Below, piece after piece: positions 7,288 through 15,619 of a DNA stretch of 21,242 nt. The stretch is taken from the IMG/VR virus record IMGVR_UViG_3300037119_009937, positions 1 through 21,242 of that record. The stretch is one strand, 5' to 3'. Positions within the stretch are counted from its first letter, which is position 1, and each line of letters opens with the position of its first letter. Source of the stretch: a virus. The notes beneath the pieces were generated by a model. That model worked only from the letters and a program-made list of their open reading frames with translations. It searched no databases and was not told the DNA's origin. Both the position numbers and the translations under genes were made by a program.

Positions 7288-8436
7288 CTACGAGGTGATC
7301 CCCGTCAGCACGCCGTGCGTCTTCTGGAGTCCGAACTGCAATCCGATCTCCGACAGGTACTCCGACTTCGTGCCGTCCTGGTCACGCGGCTGCCGGTTCG
7401 GCAGCACCTTCGTGTCGCGCGAGACCTGATCGTTGGCGAGGTAGCGGTACGCGACCTCCTCCATGTCGACCACGATGATGTAGCCGCCGTACTTCGTCCC
7501 CTCGAGCAGACGGTGGTAGACGAGGTTCAGGTCCCCGAACGGCGACGTGTAGTGCGTCACGTTCATGCCGTACGTGGTCTCGTCGTTCTTCGTCTGCTGC
7601 TTGCTCGCCGGGAACTTGTTCAGCGCCGAGACGCCGACGCCGGACGCGATCGCGAGCTTCGAGCCGGAGCCGAAGCGCATCACCTGCAGCATGAAGGCGT
7701 TGAACTCCGCCTCCGACAGATCGCCACCGGCGTCCGTCTGGTTGGTCGTGATGAACGACAGCACGCCGCCCGTGGTCCGGTCCTCCGTCGAGCCCGGCGT
7801 CGTCGCCGACTTGCGCCCGAGCAGGAACGTCAGCTCGATGTCCTTGGCGTGCTCGATGCCCTTGTTGCGGGCCTGCCGCGGCCACTCCGCCGGCGACGCC
7901 TGGAAGCCCGACGCCTCCAGCGAACCCGAGATCTCGAACGGCGTCCGGAAGATCTGGGTGTTGTTGGTCACCTTCGACGGCACGTCGAACCGCGACGGCT
8001 TCGACGTGTCGTTCTCCGGCTGCGCCGTCCCGATGATGTACAGCTCGTCGCCGTTGAGCATCGCCGCCGCCGTCGAGCCGATGCCACGCGTCACGGTCAG
8101 CGCATCGACCGCCACCGCGTCGACACGGAACTGCTCGCCCGTGCGCGTGTTGAGCACCTGATCCCACTGCTGGAAGTAGGTGCCCTGGCCGGCCGTCACG
8201 TTGACCGAGGTCGCGCCCGACGTCGCGCCGCCCGACTGCGAAGCGAACCGCGGCTTGGACGCGTCCTCCAGCCAGCCGTACTTGGTCGCGACCGTGCGCT
8301 TCTTCTCCGCCTTGCGGCTGAAGACCGCCAGCGGCTGCGCCGACGGCTCGAGGAGGTTGATGGAGTCGCCGAGATCGATCGCCAGCTGGTCCGAAAGGAC
8401 GTTGGTGGTCGTGGCGGCGCCCGTGGTGATCGCCAT
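7288..8436 (-). CDS. Major capsid protein (SU10/DUF5309 family, HK97 fold)
   Basis: The protein has 382 residues from ATG 8436, with AGAAAGG seven to eight bases upstream. The N-terminus is Thr/Ala-rich (ITTGAATTTNVLSDQLAIDL), followed by the family pattern: an N-terminal AVFSRK segment, an early beta region, then NTQIFRTPFEISGSLEASG near residue 160-180 and a spine-like helix with ARNKGIEHAKDIELTFLLG. A C-terminal part with YGGYIIVVDMEEVAYRYL follows. This matches DUF5309/SU10-type major head proteins as I know them. It follows the scaffold gene by 62 bases, as usual. I see no fused protease or decoration domain. Confidence 0.85.
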   Translation of the reverse strand: MAITTGAATTTNVLSDQLAIDLGDSINLLEPSAQPLAVFSRKAEKKRTVATKYGWLEDASKPRFASQSGGATSGATSVNVTAGQGTYFQQWDQVLNTRTGEQFRVDAVAVDALTVTRGIGSTAAAMLNGDELYIIGTAQPENDTSKPSRFDVPSKVTNNTQIFRTPFEISGSLEASGFQASPAEWPRQARNKGIEHAKDIELTFLLGRKSATTPGSTEDRTTGGVLSFITTNQTDAGGDLSEAEFNAFMLQVMRFGSGSKLAIASGVGVSALNKFPASKQQTKNDETTYGMNVTHYTSPFGDLNLVYHRLLEGTKYGGYIIVVDMEEVAYRYLANDQVSRDTKVLPNRQPRDQDGTKSEYLSEIGLQFGLQKTHGVLTGITS

Positions 8437-8498
8437 GTTGATGCCTTTCTACGTCTTGGATTGAGGTGCTGCCACGGGAACGCCCGACAGAACTCGCC

Positions 8499-9224
8499 CT
8501 ATCCGAAGGGGAGCACGCTCGCGCCACGCTTGGCGCCAACGATGTCGCCGGCCGTCATCCCGCCACCCCTGCCGCCCGCCGGCGCGCCGCCGGCCCCCGA
8601 CTCGAGGTGGCCCGGAGCCGGGGTGTCCCCCTGCTCCTCCTGCGCCGCATCCGCGGCCCTGCCCGCCATGTAGGTCATCCGCCAGAACCACGGCTTCTGC
8701 GCGAGCTCCGGCTGCCCGTAGGCCTCCGCCAGCTGCCCCGCGGTCTGCAGCACGGCGTTGGCCGTCTCCGGCTCGCCGAACTCCGGGAACTCGGCGACCA
8801 ACGCGGCCGCCTCCTGCTCCCGCTGCATCTGCTCCTGCTGCTGCTGCAGCGGAGTCACCGCCTGGTCGATGCCCTGCTTGACACGCTGCTCGACCGTCGA
8901 CTCGATCAGCGAACCGAGCCTCTCGGCCATCTGCCCCGGATCGAAGCCGGGATCGTCCATGTTGAGGAAGTCGAGGTTGAGCGGCTCCGGCGTCGAAGCC
9001 TGCTGCTGCCCCTGCTCCTGGCCCTGCTGCTGCCCGGACTCCCACGGAGCGGACCGCAGGAAGTCGTACATCTCCTGCTGCGTGGTCTGCTGCTGTGCAA
9101 GCCCCGCCGCGAGCTGCGCGAGATCGACACCGCCATCCTGACCGGCATCGCCCTGCTGCTGGCCGGCGTCTCCGCCGGCGTCGCCCTGGCCGCTCGCCGC
9201 GGCGCCTGCTGCTCCCGTGCTCAT
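8499..9224 (-). CDS. Scaffolding protein (Gln-rich)
   Basis: The protein has 241 residues and starts at ATG 9224, with an AGGTAGGGACGGG run upstream. It is acidic and Gln-rich: GQQQGQEQGQQQ near residues 63-74 and LQQQQEQMQREQ near 125-137. Helices dominate the middle, and the C-terminus is a Gly-rich region ending near AGDIVGAKRGASVLPFG with a basic patch. Acidic helical proteins with a basic C-terminal segment that contacts capsid protein, encoded directly before the major capsid gene, are typical phage scaffolds. No protease motif is present. The call rests on composition and position. Confidence 0.75.
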   Translation of the reverse strand: MSTGAAGAAASGQGDAGGDAGQQQGDAGQDGGVDLAQLAAGLAQQQTTQQEMYDFLRSAPWESGQQQGQEQGQQQASTPEPLNLDFLNMDDPGFDPGQMAERLGSLIESTVEQRVKQGIDQAVTPLQQQQEQMQREQEAAALVAEFPEFGEPETANAVLQTAGQLAEAYGQPELAQKPWFWRMTYMAGRAADAAQEEQGDTPAPGHLESGAGGAPAGGRGGGMTAGDIVGAKRGASVLPFG

Positions 9225-9231
9225 CCCGTCC

Positions 9232-9570
9232 CTACCTTTCCGGCACGCTCTCGCGCGCGCCTTCGTGCTTGCGTTCCTGCTCCTCGCGGACCGCCACGTA
9301 GCGTTCCACGAGCGCGTGCCGCGCCTCCAAGATCCCCTTGAGCCCGCGCAACTGACCGTGCAGATGCGCGTACTCCACGTGCCCGAGCGGGTTCGGCCCG
9401 CTCAGCTTCGCCTCGATCGCTTCGATCTCCGACGTCACGACTCTCAGGATCGCCTGATAGCCCTGATCGAAGACCACTTTCTCCGCGGCCTCGCCCGCAG
9501 CGAACAGCTCGCCCAGATTCACGAACTCGTCGCGCACGTGCTTGGCCCAGATCGGCTCGACACCCTTCAC
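9232..9570 (-). CDS. Small helical protein, head-module hypothetical
   Basis: The protein has 112 residues from GTG 9570. It is predicted nearly all helical with a charged C-terminal tail (REEQERKHEGARESVPER). Segments GHVEYAHLHGQLRGLKGILEARHALV are spaced like those of small phage proteins of unknown role in the portal-scaffold interval. No clear Shine-Dalgarno precedes the GTG. The intergenic gap upstream carries one copy of the CGCGTTGAAACG element (9584-9595). Function unknown; a structural or assembly co-factor is possible by position only. Confidence 0.7.
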   Translation of the reverse strand: MKGVEPIWAKHVRDEFVNLGELFAAGEAAEKVVFDQGYQAILRVVTSEIEAIEAKLSGPNPLGHVEYAHLHGQLRGLKGILEARHALVERYVAVREEQERKHEGARESVPER

Positions 9571-9583
9571 GAGCCGCAGGGTA

Positions 9584-9595
9584 CGCGTTGAAACG
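9584..9595 (+). repeat. CGCGTTGAAACG element, copy 1
   Basis: The core is complete, but the right flank (GACGG) does not extend the palindrome. It shares 15 bases (GTACGCGTTGAAACG) with copy 2. It lies in the gap between two small head-module genes. Confidence 0.7.
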
Positions 9596-9600
9596 GACGG

Positions 9601-9801
9601 CTACCGCTGCGGACGCGGCGGACGGGCCGGACGCGCAGGCCGCTTCGTAGGCTTCTTCGCCCGCGTCAGCATCGCCACGTTGCGCTCCAGATCCTTCGGG
9701 TTGTGCCCCGACGCCGTACGCCCGCGCAGCATCGCCGTCAGCGCCATCCCCGGCATCCGCGCCGGCGAGCCCTTCCTGTACGGCTGCGCCTGCCGGCTCA
9801 C
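9601..9801 (-). CDS. Small very basic protein
   Basis: The protein has 66 residues from GTG 9801, overlapping the upstream stop by GTGA. It is strongly basic; the last 20 residues are almost only Arg, Pro, Ala and Lys (RAKKPTKRPARPARPPRPQR). This suggests nucleic-acid binding or a disordered tail, but nothing more specific. The overlap on the upstream side supports real translation. The mid-part (ALTAMLRGRTASGHNPKDLERN) may be a short helix pair. Confidence 0.6.
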   Translation of the reverse strand: MSRQAQPYRKGSPARMPGMALTAMLRGRTASGHNPKDLERNVAMLTRAKKPTKRPARPARPPRPQR

Positions 9802-10193
9802 TTGCTCACCCCGGAACGCTTCGTCGGCGACGGCCGCTCCGCCGCGCCCCGCGCCGACTCGCGCGCCGCACGCGCAGCCGCATCCGCCCGGATCGTCTCC
9901 GTCGCCACCTTGCCCACGTTGCGTTCGGACTCCAGCGCCAGATCGTGCTCCAACGGCGTCCCGCCCTGCGCGAGCTCCGGGTCAAGGATCACCAGCGACT
10001 GCGTGAAGTTCAGCACCGCGATCGAGAAGTCCTTCGCCTCCGCCGCGCTCTGCGACGACGCGGCCTTGCGCGTGATCGTCTCCGCGACGTCCAGCAGCGC
10101 GGCCGTCAGCGCCTCCGCCGCAGCATCCGGATCGGAGCGCTGCGCCTCCGGCTGCTCGAACCCCTGCGCCGGATCCTGGCCGGGCGCGCTCAC
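9798..10193 (-). CDS. Small Ala-rich helical protein after portal
   Basis: The protein has 131 residues from GTG 10193, overlapping the portal stop by GTGA. It is Ala-rich with a helical centre (AAAEALTAALLDVAETITRK, then FSIAVLNFTQSLVIL) and a charged, disordered C-terminus. I do not recognise the family. Its place between portal and scaffold and the tight overlap on both sides make it a real head-module gene. Chaperone or portal-partner roles are possible but unsupported. Confidence 0.7.
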   Translation of the reverse strand: MSAPGQDPAQGFEQPEAQRSDPDAAAEALTAALLDVAETITRKAASSQSAAEAKDFSIAVLNFTQSLVILDPELAQGGTPLEHDLALESERNVGKVATETIRADAAARAARESARGAAERPSPTKRSGVSK

Positions 10194-12094
10194 GCCGCCA
10201 TCCCGATCTGCGACAGATCAGCGGCCTGCGGCCCCTGCTGCTCCGGATTGAGCATCGGATCCTCCGCCTGCGCCTGCCGGATCGCGTGCTGGATCAACTC
10301 CGGCTTGAAGCCCATCTCCTGAATGATCTCCAACGCGCGCGGCGGCACCGGAGCCTCCGACTTCTTCAGCCACCCCTCCGGATCCTTCTCGCCCAGCAAC
10401 TGCAGCGCCCGCATCAGCGGCTTCGACGGATCCACATACGGGTTCTGCGACAGCGGCCCCAGCATCATGTTCGCCAGCTGAATGTTCTGCTGGATGTTCG
10501 GTGCGGCCATCGAGCCGCCCTCCGGGATCACCTCGTACTCCCCGGCCAGCTCGCCCGGCCCGATCTCGAACCACCGCCACCGGCCCTCATGCGCCGCCTG
10601 CTCGAGCGAAAGCCCCTCGCCCGGCTGACGCACGTCACGGTCGGACTGGATCATCCGCTGATTGAGCCGCAGCCAGATCTTCGCCGCCCGGCGAACGACC
10701 TCGATCTCGAACCGGCGCGACTTCAGCGCCACCCGCATCGACACCGCCGCCTGCACCAGTTGCGCCTCCGTCGCCGTGCTCGACACGGTGGGCTGCAGCA
10801 GTTGATCGTTCGCGCCCGACACCGCATCGATGTCCGCGCGGATGACCTCCTCATCCTTGTAGGACGTCCCCGGCACGTCCTGACGCTGCAACGGCATCAG
10901 CGCGCTGCGCACGTCCGCGTTGCGGACCTCGATCGCCGTCATCGGCGCGAAGTCCAGATCCTCCTCATCCACCGCCGACGGATCGAACGCGTACCCCGCC
11001 GCCAGCGCCAGCGTCGACGCGTCCGCGCGACGCGACCGCATCGAGTCGAGCTCGCGCTGCAGGTGCTCCATCGGCTCCGCCTCGCCGATCCCCGGCAGCA
11101 TCTTCGGCACCTTCGTCGGCCGGTAGACCATGAACGGGATCTCGCCGACGCACGGGTTCTCCGCGTCCTGCACCAGCACGGAGCGGTCGAGCACCGTCCG
11201 CACCCGATGCCCGTCATGCCACTCCCAGACCTCGTGAATCTGCTCGCCGCGGACCGACGCCTGGAAGGACGAGAACCCCGACGCCTCCATGCGCTGCTGC
11301 CACACCTCGTCGTACTTCTGGCTGTTGCCCATCGCGCGCACGTCGTCCTCGGTCAGCTTCTTCGCCGACTCCGTGCCCCACGCGCCCGCGTGCAGCCGCT
11401 CCATCACGTCGTTGAGGCCCAGCCACAGCCGATGCACAACCCACTTGCAGGTCCGCATGTCCGACCCGAACGGATCCCACATGAAGTCGAACACGTCCAC
11501 GTCCTCGAAGTCCGGATCATCGAACGTGCACGTCTCCAGCAGCCGCGACGGCCGGTACTCGTTCGGACGCCACATCCGCCGGCGCATGACGCGTTTCAAC
11601 GCGTACTCCTTGCGCCAGAGCGCCTTGCCGACCCCGAGCCCGTAGATGTAGCCCGACTTGAGCACGTCCTGAAAGGCCAGCTCGATGTCGATCTGCTCCT
11701 GCTGCGCGTCCATCATCATCCGCAGCGGCTCGACGTTGCGCTCCCACCGCGACTCGCGCGGCAGGTAGAGCATCTTCGGCCGCTGCGCGATCGCCTTCGG
11801 CACCCCGTCCTCGATCGTGCGGTACGTCAGCGGGATGTGGAGGTGCGCGCCCCAGTTCTTCTTGGCGTCGTACACCAGCGCGTCACGGTCGCGCGGGTCC
11901 CGCGTCCACGCGTCCGAGAACTTCCGGAAGCCCCGGTACTGCCGGAAGAACTTCTCGCAGCGCTCCTTGAAATCCGCCCCGATGCCACGCTCGAAAGACT
12001 CGACGTCCGCGCCGACCTCGTTGAGCACCTCACGCTCACGATCGGAGCTCTTGCCCCACGGCGACGCCGCGCTCTGCGTGACCTGAGCGGGCAT
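10190..12094 (-). CDS. Portal protein (P22-like)
   Basis: The protein has 634 residues from ATG 12094, directly abutting the upstream stop. The N-terminal part has the early pattern expected of P22-type portals: a helical entry (FKERCEKFFRQYRG), then WGAHLHIPLTYRTIEDGVPKA (about 80-105) and a membrane-tunnel-type MMMDAQQEQIDIELAFQDVLKSGYIYG. A DVFDFMWDPFG segment follows near residue 200. Later come a GIGEAEPMEHLQRELDSMRSRR helix near 345 and a Gln/Asn-rich C-terminus. P22-like portals form the dodecameric DNA channel and bind terminase. Length is a little shorter than P22 gp1 (725). The match is by pattern, supported by TerL, scaffold and capsid genes on both sides. Confidence 0.85.
   Translation of the reverse strand: MPAQVTQSAASPWGKSSDREREVLNEVGADVESFERGIGADFKERCEKFFRQYRGFRKFSDAWTRDPRDRDALVYDAKKNWGAHLHIPLTYRTIEDGVPKAIAQRPKMLYLPRESRWERNVEPLRMMMDAQQEQIDIELAFQDVLKSGYIYGLGVGKALWRKEYALKRVMRRRMWRPNEYRPSRLLETCTFDDPDFEDVDVFDFMWDPFGSDMRTCKWVVHRLWLGLNDVMERLHAGAWGTESAKKLTEDDVRAMGNSQKYDEVWQQRMEASGFSSFQASVRGEQIHEVWEWHDGHRVRTVLDRSVLVQDAENPCVGEIPFMVYRPTKVPKMLPGIGEAEPMEHLQRELDSMRSRRADASTLALAAGYAFDPSAVDEEDLDFAPMTAIEVRNADVRSALMPLQRQDVPGTSYKDEEVIRADIDAVSGANDQLLQPTVSSTATEAQLVQAAVSMRVALKSRRFEIEVVRRAAKIWLRLNQRMIQSDRDVRQPGEGLSLEQAAHEGRWRWFEIGPGELAGEYEVIPEGGSMAAPNIQQNIQLANMMLGPLSQNPYVDPSKPLMRALQLLGEKDPEGWLKKSEAPVPPRALEIIQEMGFKPELIQHAIRQAQAEDPMLNPEQQGPQAADLSQIGMAA
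11589..11604 (-). repeat. CGCGTTGAAACG element, copy 2
   Basis: ACGCGTTTCAACGCGT on the plus strand, the element on the minus strand; core 11592-11603. It lies inside the portal gene. Confidence 0.7.
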
Positions 12095-12733
12095 CTACCG
12101 CAGCGACTCCGGGATCTCGGACAGGTCTTCCTCGGCCGTCGCCACGAACCCGTCATCGATGCCTTCCTCTGAGGCGCCCTTGGGCGGCTCGACCGGCCGG
12201 TAGCTCGACCCCTCCTCGTGCACGATCGCCTCCTGCAGCTCGACCCGTGGCGCGATCTGATGCTCGCGCGCGATCTCCGGCGCCGGCGTGGGCGCGCCGT
12301 TGAGCGCCGCGTCGACCTGCGCCAGCGCCGCGTCGGCGTCGACCGCGCGCTGCTCCTCGCGCTGGAACGGGAGCGCGGCGGAGCCCTGCCCCTCCTCCGC
12401 GCCGTCCGCGTTGCCGGTGATGAAGTCGCGCTCCTCCTCGGCGTCGAGCGCCGCCTGCGCCTCGTCGGTCAGCCTCACCGCCGGCTCCGGCTGCTCGCGC
12501 GCGTCCGTGCGGTCCTTCCACTCCACGCTCGCCCCCACCGTCACCATCTCCCCCGGGAAGTCCGTCGGATGCCGCAGCACCGCCGCGCTGATCGTCCCGC
12601 CCGCGAAGCAGACCATCCGGCCGACCTCGAGCAGCGCCCCCAGGAACGCCTCGTCGCTGACCACGGCCACCTCACGGCCGTCGCGCAGCGTCATCAACTC
12701 GTCTGGGTGAACCTGCCTGCGTCGGATCGCCAT
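12095..12733 (-). CDS. Acidic protein of unknown role upstream of portal
   Basis: The protein has 212 residues from ATG 12733, with GGAAGGA upstream. A folded N-terminus (about 1-75, REVAVVSDEAFLGALLEVGRM then VCFAGGTISAAVLRHP) is followed by an acidic, Ala/Glu-rich disordered stretch (about 75-212). I do not recognise the family. It is directly joined to the portal start, so it is probably co-translated with it. A small terminase-portal partner role is only a guess. Confidence 0.7.
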   Translation of the reverse strand: MAIRRRQVHPDELMTLRDGREVAVVSDEAFLGALLEVGRMVCFAGGTISAAVLRHPTDFPGEMVTVGASVEWKDRTDAREQPEPAVRLTDEAQAALDAEEERDFITGNADGAEEGQGSAALPFQREEQRAVDADAALAQVDAALNGAPTPAPEIAREHQIAPRVELQEAIVHEEGSSYRPVEPPKGASEEGIDDGFVATAEEDLSEIPESLR

Positions 12734-12791
12734 CGGTCTTCCTTCCCGTCGACTGCTTGCCGTGCGGGATCATGGACGACAGCGCGGACGA

Positions 12792-12941
12792 TCAGCGCGC
12801 GCGAGCGAACCGGACCCGCGACAGCAGCCGCAGCACCTGCGGCCGACACCAGCACTCGCGGCCGTCTGTCACGTGCTCACCGAGCGCCGCCGTGTGCACC
12901 ACCACGACCGGCAGCTCTGCATCGCACCCGCGCGCCCTCAC
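12792..12941 (-). CDS. 49-residue protein with Cys-Trp-Cys motif
   Basis: GTG 12941 overlaps the upstream stop by GTGA and opens a 49-residue frame ending at 12792. The sequence carries VVVVHTAALGEHVTDGRECWCRP (given here in parts: His16, His23, Cys30, Cys32, Pro34). Small actinophage proteins with 'H...H...C-x-C-x-P' spacing are common as I recall them, and may bind zinc; their function is unknown. The overlap and the motif favour a real gene over a chance frame. A longer frame extends upstream to 13040, but it would overlap the zinc-finger gene by about 100 bases. Confidence 0.6.
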   Translation of the reverse strand: MRARGCDAELPVVVVHTAALGEHVTDGRECWCRPQVLRLLSRVRFARAR

Positions 12942-13354
12942 GAGAACCCCGCCCGCTCCTCCGGCTTCACCGTCAGCCGGCCCTCCGCGCGCATCCGCCG
13001 CCCCACCTTCTGCATGTGCTCGTGGATCTCCGGATCCCACGCGCCCGGATCCAGCACGCCGCGGCGCTCCCGGATCTGCGCGATCGACTCCTCGATCGCG
13101 TCACGGTTGCGGCGCGCGCACCAGCCGACGTGCTTCTGCCACTCGTCCTCCTGGCCGCGGTAGAAGATCTGGCCGCACCCCGGCACGAGGCACTTGCCGA
13201 CCATCGGGTTCTCCGAGCCGTCCGCGTACTCCTTCGGCACGTGCAGCGTCCGCGCCCCCGGCTGCACGCCGCCCGGCAGCACCAGCCCGCCGCCCGTCCG
13301 GGTCGAGCCCGGCACGATGATCTTCCGGCGACGGCCGCGACTCGCGACGCTCAT
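12938..13354 (-). CDS. C2HC zinc-finger-like protein
   Basis: The protein has 138 residues from ATG 13354, which overlaps an upstream small frame by ATGA. Cys55-x4-Cys60-x14-His75-x3-Cys79 gives a C2HC arrangement inside KCLVPGC...HVGWC. The N-terminus is basic and disordered; the C-terminal third is helical (RDAIEESIAQIRERRG). Such small zinc-finger proteins are common between TerL and portal in actinophages and are usually of unknown role; nucleic-acid binding or packaging help is possible. Zinc binding is inferred from residue spacing only. Confidence 0.7.
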   Translation of the reverse strand: MSVASRGRRRKIIVPGSTRTGGGLVLPGGVQPGARTLHVPKEYADGSENPMVGKCLVPGCGQIFYRGQEDEWQKHVGWCARRNRDAIEESIAQIRERRGVLDPGAWDPEIHEHMQKVGRRMRAEGRLTVKPEERAGFS

Positions 13355-13410
13355 CGCCCCGGCCCGATCACGTGCGTCTCCGCCGGCGCTGTCCCGTCGT
13401 AAACGATCAC
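13351..13410 (-). CDS. Possible 19-residue microprotein
   Basis: GTG 13410 overlaps the upstream stop (GTGA) and the stop of this frame overlaps the next ATG (ATGA). The product would be V/M-IVYDGTAPAETHVIGPGR. The composition is unlike the Arg-rich noise frames around it. The double overlap suggests that ribosomes pass through it to link the flanking genes. It may simply be a coupling device. No function can be assigned. Confidence 0.35.
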   Translation of the reverse strand: MIVYDGTAPAETHVIGPGR

Positions 13411-13592
13411 CCGTCCACCCCGGGGTCGACCGCGCGCGGCAGCACCTGTGCGGCGAGCTCGTTGACGACGCCCAGCAGCCCGCGGCACGCGTCGTTGAGG
13501 TGGCCGCACTTCACCACGTCGTCCTTCGCCGCCTCGGCGAGACGCAGGCACTCACCGACAACGCGCAGCTTGTCCTCCCACGTTGTGTCCAT
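13407..13592 (-). CDS. Small helical protein downstream of TerL
   Basis: The protein has 61 residues from ATG 13592. It is predicted mostly helical, with balanced charge (DKLRVVGECLRLAEAAKDD, then LNDACRGLLGVVNELAAQ). Three cysteines and one histidine are present (ECL, KCGH, AC) but with no zinc-like spacing. It has no Shine-Dalgarno. A 7-bp hairpin covers the start codon. The balanced composition, unlike opposite-strand frames, supports it as a gene. Function unknown. Confidence 0.55.
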   Translation of the reverse strand: MDTTWEDKLRVVGECLRLAEAAKDDVVKCGHLNDACRGLLGVVNELAAQVLPRAVDPGVDG

Positions 13593-13613
13593 GCCCGCAG
13601 GATCGCGCGGGCA
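13592..13613. repeat. Small hairpin between TerL stop and next start
   Basis: TGCCCGC (13592-13598) and GCGGGCA (13607-13613) form a 7-bp stem with an 8-base loop. In the leftward mRNA the stem overlaps the first base of the 13592 start codon and could slow its translation. It could also be a chance feature in GC-rich DNA. Confidence 0.5.
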
Positions 13614-13621
13614 CCGGACGG

Positions 13622-15619
13622 CTAGTAGCCCGTCAGCTCGTCCTCAGTCTCGAACCGCTGCTTGCGGCGCTTGCGCCGGCGCGGCTGCAAGATCACCGCG
13701 ACCCGGCGCGCGATCATCGCCGCCATCAGCCGATCGTCATGCTCGCCCGGCTGCGCGTTGTGCTTGCCGCGCTCGTCCACGACGTAGGTGTTCATCTCCC
13801 GCGCGCACTCCACCGAGCGAATCCCGTGCGACTCCTCCTGCAACGCCTCCGCGAACGTCCCCTCGATCAGCGGCTTGGTCACCTGATCGGTCCGCCACCC
13901 CACGACCTGCACCGGCCGGTTCAACCTCGAGTCCGCCTTCGTGCGCCGGTAGCAGAACGAGTAGCGATAGTCCTTCTGGATCGGCTCGATCACCGCGATG
14001 CCCGGCCCGTTGACCTCCACCGCCAGCTGCGCGTCGTTGTAGTACAGCGCCACCATCAGCACCCACTTCGGCATCAGGTGGATGTCCATCCGCGACACGT
14101 ACTCCGCCACCTGCACCTTGCGCACGTGGTCGAGCACGTGAATCGCGTGGAAGTCGCCCTCCGTGAACGTGTTCGCCTCACCCTCTGACACGTCGACCGC
14201 GACGACGTACTGCCCCGGCAGCAGCCCCTCCTGGCGCTCGCGCTCCACCTCGCGCGCCTGCGCGGCCTCCTCGTCGCCCGACTGCAACGTCCCCGGCAAC
14301 TCCGCCGTCCGCGCCGGCGGCGGCGCCTCGCCCTCCGGCACCGGATGCTCCCACACCCGCAGAATCGGCTCGTCGCGCAGCGCCTGCTCCTTCGGCACCC
14401 ACACCACCCGCGTCGGAACCTCGATCGTCCCACCGCGCGTCTTGCGCGTCTCGTGCTCGACCGCGCGCAGCGTCCCCTCCACCGGCTCCGGCTCGGACTC
14501 CGCGGCCTTGATCGCCTTCGCCACCAGGATCCCCGGGAACACCGGATTGCCCGACCCGATGAACGCCTCCTCCGGCGTCGCCGGATTCTCCTGCTTGAAC
14601 AACTCCACGTTGCCCTCGTGCTGCGTGCGGATCTGCATCCGCCGCCACATCAACTGCTCCGGCGAGAGCTCGAGCACCTCGGCCAGCATCTGCTCATCGT
14701 CGGGGCTGTACTCCGCCACCTGGCCGATCGACTCCGAGAACCGCTCGCGGGCGCCCTCCGTCGGGAACGCCACCGTGTACATCGGATCGCGCCACCACGG
14801 CACGAAAATCGGGATGTACGTCTCCCCCGTCAACTCGTCGGCGTCCCCGGCGACCGCCGAGATCCACCGCCGGTAGAAGTGGTTCAGCCCGTACGCCGTG
14901 GACTCCAGCACCACCAACGTCTCCGGCTCGAACGGCACCGAGTTGAGCATCGCGACCATCTTCGACTTCGAGCCCTGCGTCGCGAAATCCGGCCACTTCG
15001 CGACCTCCGAGAGATGCACGAGGTTCCGGGTGCCGCCCGACCCCGCCTCCGCCGACTGCGCCGTGTCGATGTCCAGCACCGACTCCCCGCCGCGGCCGAT
15101 CTCCCGCAGCCTGCGCGACTGCTCCCCGAACGAGACGAACTTCCGGCCGTTCGGCGAGAACGACGACCCCGTGATCTGCGGCTTGATGTTGAACCCCAGC
15201 CCCAGCTGCTCCTCCGTCGGCAGATGCGCGTGAATCGTCGTCGTCATGTTGAACAGCCGCCCGGCCGTGTCGACGTCCTGCGCCACCACCGTCGCCGCCT
15301 GGTACATGAACTGCGTCAGCCGCTGGCAGATCTTCGCCTGCACCCACGTCGAGAACCCCAACTGCCGGGCCTTGAGGATGATCGCCCGCATCGGCTTACC
15401 GGCCGCGCGCTGCTCCTCGAGCCGCTCGTCAAGTTCGAGCTGCCACGGGTGCCCGATCAGCGGCACCAGCCGCCGGCTCTTGTTGACGACCTTCGCGACC
15501 CCCTGGAAATCGTCCGGGCCGGGTCGCAGCCACAGCCCGGTCGCCGGATCCCGCGTGACGCCGCCCGCCCAGAACGGCGTGTCGACACGCAGTCGCTCTT
15601 GAACCGCCGCGACGCTCAC
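13622..15619 (-). CDS. Terminase large subunit
   Basis: The protein has 665 residues from GTG 15619, directly after the tailspike stop. The ATPase half has a deviant Walker A, KARQLGFST at residues 83-91, a Walker B-like LVHLSE with catalytic Glu205 and a coupling-type ESTAYG at 239-244. After a charged linker (about 425-470) comes the RNase H-like nuclease: VAVDVSEG with Asp476, VEVNG with Glu535 and a late HDDR with Asp628-Asp629. These are the three acidic metal ligands expected for headful or cos cleavage. The C-terminus is basic (RRRKRRKQR), as expected for portal or DNA contact. TerL packages DNA into the prohead with the portal and small subunit. Confidence 0.93.
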   Translation of the reverse strand: MSVAAVQERLRVDTPFWAGGVTRDPATGLWLRPGPDDFQGVAKVVNKSRRLVPLIGHPWQLELDERLEEQRAAGKPMRAIILKARQLGFSTWVQAKICQRLTQFMYQAATVVAQDVDTAGRLFNMTTTIHAHLPTEEQLGLGFNIKPQITGSSFSPNGRKFVSFGEQSRRLREIGRGGESVLDIDTAQSAEAGSGGTRNLVHLSEVAKWPDFATQGSKSKMVAMLNSVPFEPETLVVLESTAYGLNHFYRRWISAVAGDADELTGETYIPIFVPWWRDPMYTVAFPTEGARERFSESIGQVAEYSPDDEQMLAEVLELSPEQLMWRRMQIRTQHEGNVELFKQENPATPEEAFIGSGNPVFPGILVAKAIKAAESEPEPVEGTLRAVEHETRKTRGGTIEVPTRVVWVPKEQALRDEPILRVWEHPVPEGEAPPPARTAELPGTLQSGDEEAAQAREVERERQEGLLPGQYVVAVDVSEGEANTFTEGDFHAIHVLDHVRKVQVAEYVSRMDIHLMPKWVLMVALYYNDAQLAVEVNGPGIAVIEPIQKDYRYSFCYRRTKADSRLNRPVQVVGWRTDQVTKPLIEGTFAEALQEESHGIRSVECAREMNTYVVDERGKHNAQPGEHDDRLMAAMIARRVAVILQPRRRKRRKQRFETEDELTGY

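Noticed and set aside
13351-13551. 66-residue Arg-rich frame
   Set aside because: It overlaps the better 61-residue gene at 13407-13592; only its last 19 codons are of normal composition.
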